NCBI GenBank assembly: GCA_965217565.1
Contig: CBDCIS010000002.1
Coordinates: forward strand, 434,001 to 498,000
Length of the DNA stretch: 64,000 nt
Reading direction: 5' to 3'
From: CBDCIS01 sp965217565
Lineage (GTDB): Bacteria; Chloroflexota; Dehalococcoidia; Lucifugimonadales; CATOSD01
This document shows, in pieces, positions 43,363 to 51,029 of this stretch. The notes beneath the pieces were generated by a model, which ran no database searches, was not told where the DNA came from, and worked only from the letters and a program-made list of their open reading frames with translations. The stretch's first letter is position 1; each line of letters starts with the position of its first letter. The translations under genes were made by a program, and so were the position numbers.

Positions 43363-43943
43363 GGCCGGTCGGGGCAAGGGACGGCGCGGGCCGAACGCAT
43401 CTCTATCGGGCGGGGACGACGCCTCCGCCGAAGCCTAATCCGTGGGAAATGGTTCATTTTGGCTCATTTTGGCTCATTTCGTAGCTGAGGAACCTGGATT
43501 TCGCGGTCGGTTTGCCGCCCCTTTTGTTTCATTTCAGCCTGACTCTAGCTTGTTTGCCGCATGTTTTAGCCGAAATGGACAACCCTCTCCGGGGTCTGCG
43601 GGCGCCGCCGGGCTGTGCAGGTTCGCGGTGTGAAACCACGATAGCACGGGCGTTCGCGTATGTCAAGAGCTATCCCTCCGAGTCAACTCACGAAGTCTGA
43701 ACGGTTACTTTTCGGAATCGGGATGCTGAGATTATGAGACATTGGGGATGGTTTGGCGGGTTAGCAGGGACGCTACGTTGTCGTGCAAAAGGAAGTCTGA
43801 AGGGACCGGAAGAGGTTGAAACCGCATGTCAACCCCGACCTGAAAGTTAGAGTGGGACTGCCTTGACAGTGCGCGCGGATGTTCGCCAAAGGCGCGTCGG
43901 GTCCGCTATAATGCTGCCAACCAGTAGCAGGGAGGCGGACGAC
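43363..43943. other. Gene-free interval after glyS
   Basis: 581 bases holding element E2 (43453-43745). The remainder, 43746-43943, contains a TATAAT at 43907-43912 that could be the -10 box for the small gene at 43944; no matching -35 is clear. Confidence 0.45.
43475..43745 (-). repeat. Intergenic repeat element E2 with promoter-like end
   Basis: Second copy of the element at 18373-18680. Blocks: CATTTCGTAGCTGAG (43475-43489), TAGCACGGGCGTTCG running into TGTCAA (43643-43666), and TGAGATTATGAGACAT near 43720. On the minus strand the middle block reads TTGACA, 17 bases, TATCGT. Next to the first block, 43453-43482 holds three 10-base repeats of TCATTTTGGC. E1 has a comparable triple with a different unit (TGACATTTTG-like). 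Function unknown. Confidence 0.45.
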
Positions 43944-44216
43944 ATGGGCCTCGACGTGGCACAAGTAACGATGAACTACCTCGAAAGGCCGGAGGGCGCG
44001 GCGTATGATTTCGCGTACTCATTGGTTGATGACTGCGCGGCAACGGGAGAGGGGCACGCATTCGGGTGGTTTCTGAAGGAGTAATTGAGGCAACGCGCGG
44101 GCCGCTACATCGCGAGAAGGTCGATTGACCAGTTCGAGCAAAGGCGCATCTACGATTGGATCGATAGCATACCATACGACGAAACCGAGTACGTAGTCCT
44201 GGGGTTCGATTGGTAG
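43944..44216 (+). pseudogene. Small unrecognised protein gene with an in-frame TAA
   Basis: An ATG at 43944, with GGGAGG 8 bases upstream and TATAAT 30 bases upstream, opens a frame MGLDVAQVTMNYLERPEGAA...GWFLKE that meets TAA at 44082. The same frame continues for 43 sense codons (LRQRAGRYIARRSIDQFEQR...DETEYVVLGFDW) to TAG at 44214. Both halves are acidic-aromatic and protein-like, so this may be a 90-codon gene broken by one nonsense mutation. I do not recognise the family. It precedes the HEPN/restriction locus by 34 bases. Confidence 0.4.
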
Positions 44217-44250
44217 CCAGAGGGCAAGCCAATTCAATGATAGGAATGTC

Positions 44251-44985
44251 ATGGGTTCCATAGATGATTTTGTGAACCAGCGTTGGTCGGATGCCAAGGA
44301 GGCGCTTAGGCAACTGGACAAGGATTACGTTGACAAGATTGAATCCGAAGATCGACTGCAAAGACTGGAGCTAACGGCACCATGGCCGTCTGCTGTTACG
44401 CGAAGACCTGTGCAAGAGCTCCCTTCAGAGTGGCACCGTCTATTGGAGGCGTGCGTCGAAATGGTGAGTCAAGTGTCCACATTGCAAATATCGGCAGCTA
44501 GCCTGACCGCCGATGCCAACAAGGGGTTGTCACCTGTAGAAGCAGGAAAACGAGTCGATTACCACTTTCGCTCGTGGTTCATTCACGCGGATGCTTTGGC
44601 AGACCGCGTAAATGAAGTGATCAAGTGGACTACGAAGGTGTACGTAGCTGACCATAAGGCGCGCGCTGAACTCGGTAAGCGTCTTCAAGATCGGGTGCAT
44701 CGAGAAGTCTCCGAATGGGTCAAGAAGCAGAGGAACTCATACGTGCACGCAGGACCAAGGTCTTGGGGCAGCGGCATCACGGAAGACCTATTATGGGAAG
44801 GTAGTGTCGCGGTTGGTATGACCCCCCAAAGGCTTCTGAGCGTCCATCGCTACCCCGATAACGGAGATGGAGTAAGGGGCGGCAAATACTCTTTCTTCGT
44901 CGATTTAACTAACTGGATACTGGATACTCTTGGCTCTATTCTTCAAGAACTTGAAGTGAACATCCCAAGAACTTCGGAGCGTTAG
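44251..44985 (+). CDS. HEPN-like protein of unknown family, first gene of a restriction-modification locus
   Basis: A 244-residue, mostly helical protein with no family I can name. Residues 161-166 read RNSYVH, which fits the R-[N/D/H]-x3-H motif of HEPN RNases, in a helix preceded by REVSEWVKKQ. No signal or membrane segments. Its stop is 4 bases before the TTG start of a restriction endonuclease, so the two are coupled. HEPN proteins beside restriction or methylase genes often act in defence or abortive infection; that role is inference. Codon use is less GC-rich than in flanking genes. Confidence 0.5.
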   Translation: MGSIDDFVNQRWSDAKEALRQLDKDYVDKIESEDRLQRLELTAPWPSAVTRRPVQELPSEWHRLLEACVEMVSQVSTLQISAASLTADANKGLSPVEAGKRVDYHFRSWFIHADALADRVNEVIKWTTKVYVADHKARAELGKRLQDRVHREVSEWVKKQRNSYVHAGPRSWGSGITEDLLWEGSVAVGMTPQRLLSVHRYPDNGDGVRGGKYSFFVDLTNWILDTLGSILQELEVNIPRTSER

Positions 44986-44989
44986 GGAA

Positions 44990-45706
44990 TTGACTCCTGA
45001 GCAAGAGCAACAAATCAGAAGCATATTCCAGCAATTCGTAAAGGGCCGCTATGATCGAGTGCGTAAGCTCAAGCTCAGCGACTTGCAGATTAACCCATTC
45101 TTTCTGCGGCAGATTTCGAACCATCTCGAGTGGTCTAGCGTCAGAGACGTCGTCTATTTCCTGGTGGACGAGACATTTCAGCGGGGAATAGTTACCTCCG
45201 CTGGTTTCAGGGCTGAGCAGATTGCCAGACTGTTTGGTACGCCCACAGCAGTCGAGGGAATTGACTTTGAGATTCACAAGCCACGGCCGGGAGGGGGCAC
45301 GGATACCTACTACATCCAAGTCAAGGCTGGCCCGAATACGATTCATCGCGACACCCAGGTTCAAATTGAGGAACGTTTCATTTACGCTTCAAGGCGGAAC
45401 CGGGGCGCGATACCAATCGTGGGCATCACCTACGGAGACGCTGGCAGAGCCAATTCCTTCACCGGTCGTCTGATGAATCGTTTCACGGTGTTGTTTGGCA
45501 GAGAGTTCTGGAGTTTCATTTCCGATGACCCTCGATGTATGGACGACATTTACCAACTGTCCATTCAGGTCGCCACAAGTTACCGTCCTCCCCGAATTTC
45601 GGTGTCCCTCAAGCAATTGCTCAATGACAAGGTTGATGAAATAACCCAGGATTGGGAAGCCACATATGGCACTTTCGGACCGCAAATGTGGAACAACCTT
45701 TTGTGA
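44990..45706 (+). CDS. Type II restriction endonuclease, PmeII/TdeIII-like
   Basis: A 238-residue nuclease. INPFFLRQISNHLEWSSVRDVVYFLVDE and TSAGFRAEQIARLFG, followed by GIDFEI (Asp92) and YYIQVKAGPNTIHRD (Lys112), match a group of type II endonucleases (PmeII family in current naming, as I recall) with a PD-(D/E)xK-type core in which Gln-Val-Lys provides the last part. The TTG start at 44990 is the only one close to the upstream stop. It pairs with the methylase gene 10 bases downstream. Recognition sequence cannot be read from sequence. Confidence 0.72.
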   Translation: MTPEQEQQIRSIFQQFVKGRYDRVRKLKLSDLQINPFFLRQISNHLEWSSVRDVVYFLVDETFQRGIVTSAGFRAEQIARLFGTPTAVEGIDFEIHKPRPGGGTDTYYIQVKAGPNTIHRDTQVQIEERFIYASRRNRGAIPIVGITYGDAGRANSFTGRLMNRFTVLFGREFWSFISDDPRCMDDIYQLSIQVATSYRPPRISVSLKQLLNDKVDEITQDWEATYGTFGPQMWNNLL

Positions 45707-45716
45707 GGCCTAGCCC

Positions 45717-47933
45717 GTGAGATTCATAGAAAAGACGATGCCGGTTGAGAATCTCAACCCTGTCGCATTGGCCGAGGGCAACGCCAAGAAACCCGTGTAC
45801 CAGATGCACAAGTGGTGGGCGCGTCGTCTCGGCAGCGTGTTCCGAATGATCACCCTGTCTGCATTCGGTGGTGAACACGAGACTGAAACTGAAACTTGGC
45901 GCAAGTTCTGTGAAGGCGCGGACTTGAAGGGCGCGATTGTTCTCGACCCGTTCATGGGCGGCGGCACAACCATTGCCGAGGCCTTGAGACTAGGCTGTAA
46001 GGTTGTTGGCCAGGACATCAACCCTGTGGCTTGGTTCGTAACGAAGAAAGAGGTCGAACCGGTAAACCTTCACGAATTGGATAGCGCGTTTCACGAACTT
46101 CGGCGGACGGCAGGGGAGCGTATAAGGACGTACTATGCTACCTCGTGTCCGCAGGGGCATCATGCCGAGGTCATGTACTACTTCTGGGTAAAGGTCGCTG
46201 ATTGTGGCAATTGTGGCTCAAAGCAACGATTGTTTCCAAACTATGAACTGTCCCGGCGAGACAACGCCTATGTGTGCCTTTGCCCGAACTGTTTGCAGGT
46301 CATAGAGACAAGCGCGTATGACCCGGAGAGCGTTTGCCAGGGTTGCGAAACGGTCTTCGACCCACGGAAAGGGATTGCCGGGCGAGGCGTATTTCGGTGC
46401 TCAGAGTGTGGCGGGAAACAGTCGCTGTTGGAAGCCGTCGAGCGAAAGGGCGGCGCACTCGATATGGATTTGCACGGCCTGGAGGGATATTGCGAACACT
46501 GTGGCAGGTTTTTCAAGCGAATCGACGTGGATGACAAGCACCGATGGTCGCAGGTTAAGGCAGAGTTCGAGAAATGTATGGAGAGTCTGCTGTTTCCTCG
46601 CCAGCGAATCCCAACTGAGGGGCGCAGTGACCCTCGCCCCGTTAATCATGGCTATCAATTCTTCTGGCAGATGTTCAACGAACGCCAACTGGTCTGTCTA
46701 TCAATCTTGTTGACCGAGATACTGAAAATCCCGGAGAGGAACATCCGCGAGTTGATGCTGACCGCCTTTTCTGACAGCCTGGATACCAACAACATGTTCT
46801 GCAAGTACGAGATTTCATGGCACAAGATTTCCGCATTCTTTGGGCTGCACGCATTTCATCCCATAGAACGCCCCACCGAAAACAACGTGTGGGGAACCAG
46901 GTATGGCCGGGGCACCTTTGTGAGGTGCTTTGAGAAAGTCCGCAGGGCGAAGGCGTTCTGTCAGGCTCCCTACGAGAGGCTGTTGAACGGAAACGGTAAG
47001 CGTTACAGCAAGCCAATCGAGGGAGAACGCATTTCGGGTGAGCTCGTTGAAGGCTTCAACGAGCTCGAGCTGCAAGAGAATGCCGCGCTTCTTCGTTGCG
47101 GGAGCTCCGAAGACCTGTCTCACCTGCCCGATGAGTCGGTCGATGCAGTTATTACAGACCCCCCGTACTTTGACAATGTCCAGTATTCCGAATTGGCCGA
47201 CTTCTTCTATGTTTGGTTGCGGCTCGGGTTGAAAGAATCCTATCAGTGGTTTGTTCCCGAGTTCTCGCGCCAACCCAGAGAAATCGTCAAGAATGACAAG
47301 CTCGGCAAAACTGCTCAGTTCTTCAATGATGGACTTGGGCGCGTGTTCACCGAATGCAATCGCACGCTGAAGGAAGACGGCTTGCTGATTTTCACGTTTC
47401 ATCACAAGCAGAACTGGGCATGGGAAGGGATTGCCCAACTGCTGCTGGACGCGGGGTTCTACATTTCCGCAACGCCAATTGTGCGGTCGGAAGGGAAAAG
47501 CGGTTTTCACAGCAGCGACGGCAACATAAGGTACGATTGCGTTCTGGTATGCCGAAAGTTGCCTTGCGAGAGGATGGCGTGGGATTGGTCGTGGGTCAAG
47601 AAGAGCATCTTAGATGACGCGGTTTCATGGACACGACGCACACTGGACTCCGGGATGCCCATCAATGAAGTTGACGTATATACCATCGTGATGGGCAAAA
47701 CGGTGGAATACTATACCAAGACGTTCGATTTTATCCAAACAGATGGCTCCGCGCTCACCTTAGAGGTCATACTCAAGGAAATGGCCGATGTTGTTGGGTA
47801 TGTAAACGAACGTTTCAATGGCGACTCCCCTGAGTTTTCCGGGGAGTACGCTGATCAAGTGAAGCAGTTAAGGTTTTACATAATGACATCGAAGGCGCAC
47901 TATACGACTCGAAAATCGAGTGTCAGAGTGTAG
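45717..47933 (+). CDS. DUF1156-type DNA methyltransferase
   Basis: A 738-residue DNA methylase. The N-terminal ENLNPVALAEGNAKKPVYQM and HKWWARRLGSVFRM are DUF1156. Motif I is DPFMGGGTTIAEA near residue 77 and motif IV is TDPPYFDNVQYSELADFFY near 481, the amino-methyltransferase (N6-A or N4-C) type. Between them a treble of Cys pairs (CGNCG, CLCPNC, CQGC, CSEC, CEHC) forms zinc ribbons likely to read DNA. GTG start. It protects host DNA from the neighbouring endonuclease. The next sequence, 18 bases on, is a stray 5' end of the nuclease gene at 48768. Confidence 0.9.
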   Translation: MRFIEKTMPVENLNPVALAEGNAKKPVYQMHKWWARRLGSVFRMITLSAFGGEHETETETWRKFCEGADLKGAIVLDPFMGGGTTIAEALRLGCKVVGQDINPVAWFVTKKEVEPVNLHELDSAFHELRRTAGERIRTYYATSCPQGHHAEVMYYFWVKVADCGNCGSKQRLFPNYELSRRDNAYVCLCPNCLQVIETSAYDPESVCQGCETVFDPRKGIAGRGVFRCSECGGKQSLLEAVERKGGALDMDLHGLEGYCEHCGRFFKRIDVDDKHRWSQVKAEFEKCMESLLFPRQRIPTEGRSDPRPVNHGYQFFWQMFNERQLVCLSILLTEILKIPERNIRELMLTAFSDSLDTNNMFCKYEISWHKISAFFGLHAFHPIERPTENNVWGTRYGRGTFVRCFEKVRRAKAFCQAPYERLLNGNGKRYSKPIEGERISGELVEGFNELELQENAALLRCGSSEDLSHLPDESVDAVITDPPYFDNVQYSELADFFYVWLRLGLKESYQWFVPEFSRQPREIVKNDKLGKTAQFFNDGLGRVFTECNRTLKEDGLLIFTFHHKQNWAWEGIAQLLLDAGFYISATPIVRSEGKSGFHSSDGNIRYDCVLVCRKLPCERMAWDWSWVKKSILDDAVSWTRRTLDSGMPINEVDVYTIVMGKTVEYYTKTFDFIQTDGSALTLEVILKEMADVVGYVNERFNGDSPEFSGEYADQVKQLRFYIMTSKAHYTTRKSSVRV

Positions 47934-47951
47934 GCTGTCTGAAAACCCGCT

Positions 47952-48016
47952 ATGCGTATTCTACACTTCTCTGATGTGCATATTGGCGTTGAGAACTATG
48001 GCAGGGTAGATCCTGA
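47952..48016 (+). pseudogene. Duplicated 5' end of the SbcD-like gene upstream of the VapBC module
   Basis: The 65 bases from ATG 47952 match the start of the intact gene at 48768-48832. The first 8 codons differ at seven third positions or synonymous codons (for example TCT/AGC for Ser), with the protein unchanged (MRILHFSDVHIGVENYGRVDP); the next 30 bases are identical. After DP the frame ends in an unrelated DQQRP and a stop. Confidence 0.9.
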
Positions 48017-48035
48017 CCAGCAGCGCCCATGAATC

Positions 48036-48064
48036 TTGACTGAAAGCCTTATGTCCTGTACTGT
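48036..48064 (+). promoter_or_regulatory. Promoter of the second toxin-antitoxin module
   Basis: TTGACT (48036-48041), 17 bases, TACTGT (48059-48064). The antitoxin ATG at 48072 falls at the predicted transcription start, so the transcript is probably leaderless; no ribosome-binding site is seen before that ATG. Confidence 0.5.
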
Positions 48065-48071
48065 TTGCCTT

Positions 48072-48317
48072 ATGAAGACCACCTTCAACGTAGACGACAG
48101 TGTGATGCAGGCGCTGCGGGAAGAGGCCGCTAGGCGGCGGACCACAATGACCTCGCTGGTAGAGGCCGGCCTGCGTCGCTTCCTCCAGGATTGCAAGGAC
48201 CTGGAGGCCAAGCGGGATATGCTGCCGCCCCTGCCCAAGTTGCACATGGGCAAACCGCTGGTAGATTACGCCGACCGCGAGGCGCTCTACAGGTTTTTCG
48301 ATGAGGAAGAGGGGTAA
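48072..48317 (+). CDS. Antitoxin of ribbon-helix-helix type, module 2
   Basis: An 81-residue protein starting MKTTFNVDDSVMQALREEAARR, followed by TTMTSLVEAGLRRFL, the strand-helix-helix of CopG-like VapB antitoxins. The acidic C-terminus YADREALYRFFDEEEG would bind the toxin. I start at ATG 48072 rather than 48036, because the fold begins there. The stop overlaps the toxin start by 17 bases. It is unrelated to the Phd-type antitoxin of module 1. Confidence 0.85.
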   Translation: MKTTFNVDDSVMQALREEAARRRTTMTSLVEAGLRRFLQDCKDLEAKRDMLPPLPKLHMGKPLVDYADREALYRFFDEEEG

Positions 48318-48762
48318 GGTGCTGGTCTTCGACACCAACGTGTTGATTGACGCCGCCAATCCCTACTCCGAGTTCCATCAACCCTGCAGGCGCGTCCTTG
48401 AAGAAGCGCAAATTGAGCCGTCGCCATCATTCCTTACCTGTAGCATCTGCTACGAATTCTTGAGGGTTACCACTCACGGGAGCGCCGTCCCGTCACCTCG
48501 GTCGCCTGGGGAGAGTTGGGCGTTCATTCAGAGGCTATTGGAGTCGCCGAGTTCCTCCATTCTGCTGCCTACCGACAGACATGCTGCAACGCTGACCCAG
48601 ACCATCTCGGAGATGCCAGACATTCGCGGCAACACAGTGCACGACCTCCACATCGCCACGCTCATGCGCGAGCACGGCGTCAGCCGAATATGCACGCGGG
48701 ACGCTGACTTCTACTGGTTTCCGTTTCTGGAGGTCATAAACCCGCTGCGGCAGCCCGCCTGA
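48301..48762 (+). CDS. PIN-domain toxin (VapC type), module 2
   Basis: A 153-residue putative RNase. Acidic residues of the PIN site appear in VLVFDTNVLIDAAN (Asp11), CYEFLRVTT (Glu), VHDLHIATLMREHG (Asp) and ICTRDADFYWFPFL (Asp). Longer than the toxin of module 1 and with TA-type C-terminal DADF, closer to the 'TA system VapC' group with DxDF. It ends 5 bases before the intact SbcD-like gene. Confidence 0.9.
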   Translation: MRKRGKVLVFDTNVLIDAANPYSEFHQPCRRVLEEAQIEPSPSFLTCSICYEFLRVTTHGSAVPSPRSPGESWAFIQRLLESPSSSILLPTDRHAATLTQTISEMPDIRGNTVHDLHIATLMREHGVSRICTRDADFYWFPFLEVINPLRQPA

Positions 48763-48767
48763 CTCCC

Positions 48768-50003
48768 ATGCGCATACTTCACTTTAGCGACGTGCATATT
48801 GGCGTTGAGAACTATGGCAGGGTCGATCCTGAGACGGGGCTTTCTACGCGGCTTGGGGACTTCCTGGCATCGTTCGACGAGGTGGTGGCCTACGCCATCG
48901 ACAACCGCGTTGACCTCGCGCTGTTCAGCGGTGACGCCTACAAGAGCCGCGACCCCAGCCAGACTCACCAGCGGGAGTTCGCCAGGCGTGTCGCGCGGAT
49001 GGCGAACGCGGGCGTCCCGGTGTTCCTGCTGGTGGGCAACCACGACATGCCCCACGTAGTCGGGCGCGCCACGGCGCTGGAGATATTCGACACGCTCGAG
49101 GTGCAGAACGTGCACATCGGCGACTCGCTGCGAACCCACGTCGTGCAGACCCCGAGCGGGCCGCTCCAGGTGGTCGCTGTGCCCTGGGTCCGGCGGAGCG
49201 CGTTCCTGGCCCGAGACGAGGCGCGCGGCCTATCCCCTGAGCAGGTCAACGAGGCCATCCAGGAGCGGCTCACTCGCGCCATCCGCTACCAGGCCGACAA
49301 CCTGGACGCGACGGTCCCGGCGGTTCTGGCGGGCCACGTCACGGTGAGCCAGGCCGTCGCCGGCTCGGAACAGTCGATGATGCTGGGCAGAGACCACGTG
49401 CTGCTGAACAGCGGCGTCGCGCTGCCGGAGTTCGACTACGTCGCCCTGGGCCACATCCACAAGCACCAGGTTCTCGGACACTCGCCCATGATGGCCTACG
49501 CGGGCAGTCTCGAGCGCGTCGATTTCGGCGAGGAGCGCGACGACAAGGGCTTCTGCGTCGTGGAGCTGGACCCGTCCCAGCCGCCGGGTTCGCGGTTCCA
49601 GGGCTTTAGCTTCGAGCAGGTCAACGCGCGAACCTTCCTCACGATCGCGGTGGAAATCTCGCCGGGAGACCTGGACCCGACCGCGACAGTGCTGCACGCC
49701 ATATCGCGGCATCAGGTCGAGGGCGCAATCGTCAAGCTGAGGATGGCGCTTCCCATCGGCCTGGAGGCGCACCTGCGAGACTCCGAGATAAGGCAGGCGC
49801 TGGAGGGCGCGTTCTACGTGGCGTCCATCTCGAAGGAGGTGGTCGAGCGGCGGCGGCCCAGGCTCGGCTCGGCCTACGCGAAAGGTCTCGACCCCAGGGA
49901 TGCGCTGAGGATATACTTGGAGGGCAGGGAGGTCGCGCCCGACAGGGTAGAGGCGCTGATGCGTCGCGCGGAGGAACTGATAGCGGAGCATCCATTACAA
50001 TAA
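48768..50003 (+). CDS. sbcD: SbcD/Mre11-family DNA repair exonuclease
   Basis: A 411-residue calcineurin-fold nuclease. Phosphoesterase motifs are FSDVHIG (residues 6-12), LFSGDAYKSRDP, LLVGNHDMPH, LAGHVTVS and LGHIHKHQV, in the order of SbcD. The C-terminal 120 residues resemble the capping domain. SbcD works with the ATPase SbcC on hairpins and double-strand ends; no sbcC follows here. The first 22 codons are duplicated at 47952. The start ATG lies 5 bases after the toxin stop, so toxin and nuclease are now likely cotranscribed. Confidence 0.9.
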   Translation: MRILHFSDVHIGVENYGRVDPETGLSTRLGDFLASFDEVVAYAIDNRVDLALFSGDAYKSRDPSQTHQREFARRVARMANAGVPVFLLVGNHDMPHVVGRATALEIFDTLEVQNVHIGDSLRTHVVQTPSGPLQVVAVPWVRRSAFLARDEARGLSPEQVNEAIQERLTRAIRYQADNLDATVPAVLAGHVTVSQAVAGSEQSMMLGRDHVLLNSGVALPEFDYVALGHIHKHQVLGHSPMMAYAGSLERVDFGEERDDKGFCVVELDPSQPPGSRFQGFSFEQVNARTFLTIAVEISPGDLDPTATVLHAISRHQVEGAIVKLRMALPIGLEAHLRDSEIRQALEGAFYVASISKEVVERRRPRLGSAYAKGLDPRDALRIYLEGREVAPDRVEALMRRAEELIAEHPLQ

Positions 50004-50020
50004 AAGAGGAGGGCAGTCTC

Positions 50021-50057
50021 ACCCCCATCCTAGCCTTCCCCCGTCGAGGGCTGACAG
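50021..50057. repeat. Dispersed palindromic repeat, family A, copy 4 (variant)
   Basis: CACCCCCATCCTAGCC then TTCCCCCGTCGAGGGCTGACAG. A related inverted piece, TTGTCAGCCCGTCGAGGGG, lies at 50340-50358, on the far side of the element at 50097-50275. Confidence 0.65.
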
Positions 50058-50096
50058 GAGTAGGTAAAACACGAATTGCAAGTACCCCTGTGTACA

Positions 50097-50275
50097 TGTC
50101 ATTCCGAGCGCAGCCGAGGAACCCACGAAGTGGCTAGCCGCTCGGCAATCCAGAGTCTTCCGATTGCAACCACCTCTATGCCTGTAACAAGTCAACCAGT
50201 GCGGCAACGTCATGGCGTTGTCTGCGGATGCACCATCCTGGATTCCTCGGTTCGCTACGCTCACTCGGAATGACA
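50097..50275. repeat. MITE-like inverted-repeat element (179 bp)
   Basis: Ends TGTCATTCCGAGCGCAGCCG and the inverse CTCACTCGGAATGACA, with inner arms CGAGGAA/TTCCTCGG. No coding capacity. Similar 'tcattccgagcgcagcgagg' hairpins are widespread intergenic repeats in many bacteria. It sits between sbcD and the redoxin gene. Confidence 0.7.
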
Positions 50276-50440
50276 TACGTTGGGCTGAATTGTGATGTCT
50301 TGGCTATGGCTCGTAGCTATGAGACGCCAGATACCTATCCTTGTCAGCCCGTCGAGGGGCAAGGAACTGACCCCCTTTTGGGAGAGGACTGAGATGGGGC
50401 ATAACATGAAGGAAGGAGCCTATCTTCAGGAGAGGACTCG

Positions 50441-51001
50441 ATGCGTTTTGAGATTTCACAAGAGAATCGCGCCGGGCGCACGGGGTTCGCCCTAATCATC
50501 GGCATTGCCGTGTTCGCGGCGATGCTGTTGGCCGCGTGCGACGAGCTGCCGATGGAGGAGCCTGGGGACGTCGCGCCCGATTTCGAGCTAACGCTGTTCG
50601 AGACGCCCAACCATGCCGCGGGCGATGTGCTGCGCCTCTCGGAGCTTAAAGGGCAGCCGGTGGTGCTCAACTTCTGGTTCCCCTCGTGCCCTCCCTGCGT
50701 GGCCGAAATGCCGGACCTGGAGGCGTCGTTCCAGGAGCACAAGGCGGACGGAGTCGCGTTCATCGGCGTGCAGCTTGTGGGAATCGACACGGCGCAGGAC
50801 GGCCAGGACTTCGTCAACGAACTGGGCGTCACCTACGCCCTGGGAGCGGACGAGGACGGCGAGATAACCTTCCAGAAATACGAAGTCCCCGGCTTCCCGA
50901 CCACCCTGTTCCTTAACGAGAACCATGAACTGGTGCGAAAGTGGAGTGGCCCGCTGAACAGGGAGAAGTTGGAAGAGCTGATCCAGGAACTGGTGAATTA
51001 G
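50441..51001 (+). CDS. TlpA/ResA-like thiol-disulfide redoxin, lipoprotein
   Basis: A 186-residue exported thioredoxin-like protein. The hydrophobic segment ends LLAAC (Cys33, lipobox) and the active site is SCPPC (Cys83, Cys86) in VVLNFWFPSCPPCVAEMPDLE. The CPPC pair and the cis-Pro in VPGFPTTLFL are typical of TlpA/ResA-type proteins that reduce or oxidise extracytoplasmic cysteines, for example in cytochrome c or heme handling. It precedes a flavin reductase gene by 28 bases, a possible electron donor. Confidence 0.88.
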   Translation: MRFEISQENRAGRTGFALIIGIAVFAAMLLAACDELPMEEPGDVAPDFELTLFETPNHAAGDVLRLSELKGQPVVLNFWFPSCPPCVAEMPDLEASFQEHKADGVAFIGVQLVGIDTAQDGQDFVNELGVTYALGADEDGEITFQKYEVPGFPTTLFLNENHELVRKWSGPLNREKLEELIQELVN

Positions 51002-51029
51002 ATGGTGCGCCTGATCGAGAGAGTGGCCT

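Larger units (their letters stand above)
50004..50440. other. Repeat-filled intergenic region
   Basis: 437 bases containing the family A variant (50021), the MITE-like element (50097-50275) and the inverted family A piece (50340). No gene supported. A ribosome-binding site AGGAGAGG lies just before the next ATG at 50441. Confidence 0.55.

Noticed and set aside
43453..43482. Three 10-base direct repeats as a mini CRISPR
   Set aside because: No spacers, no longer array and no cas genes.
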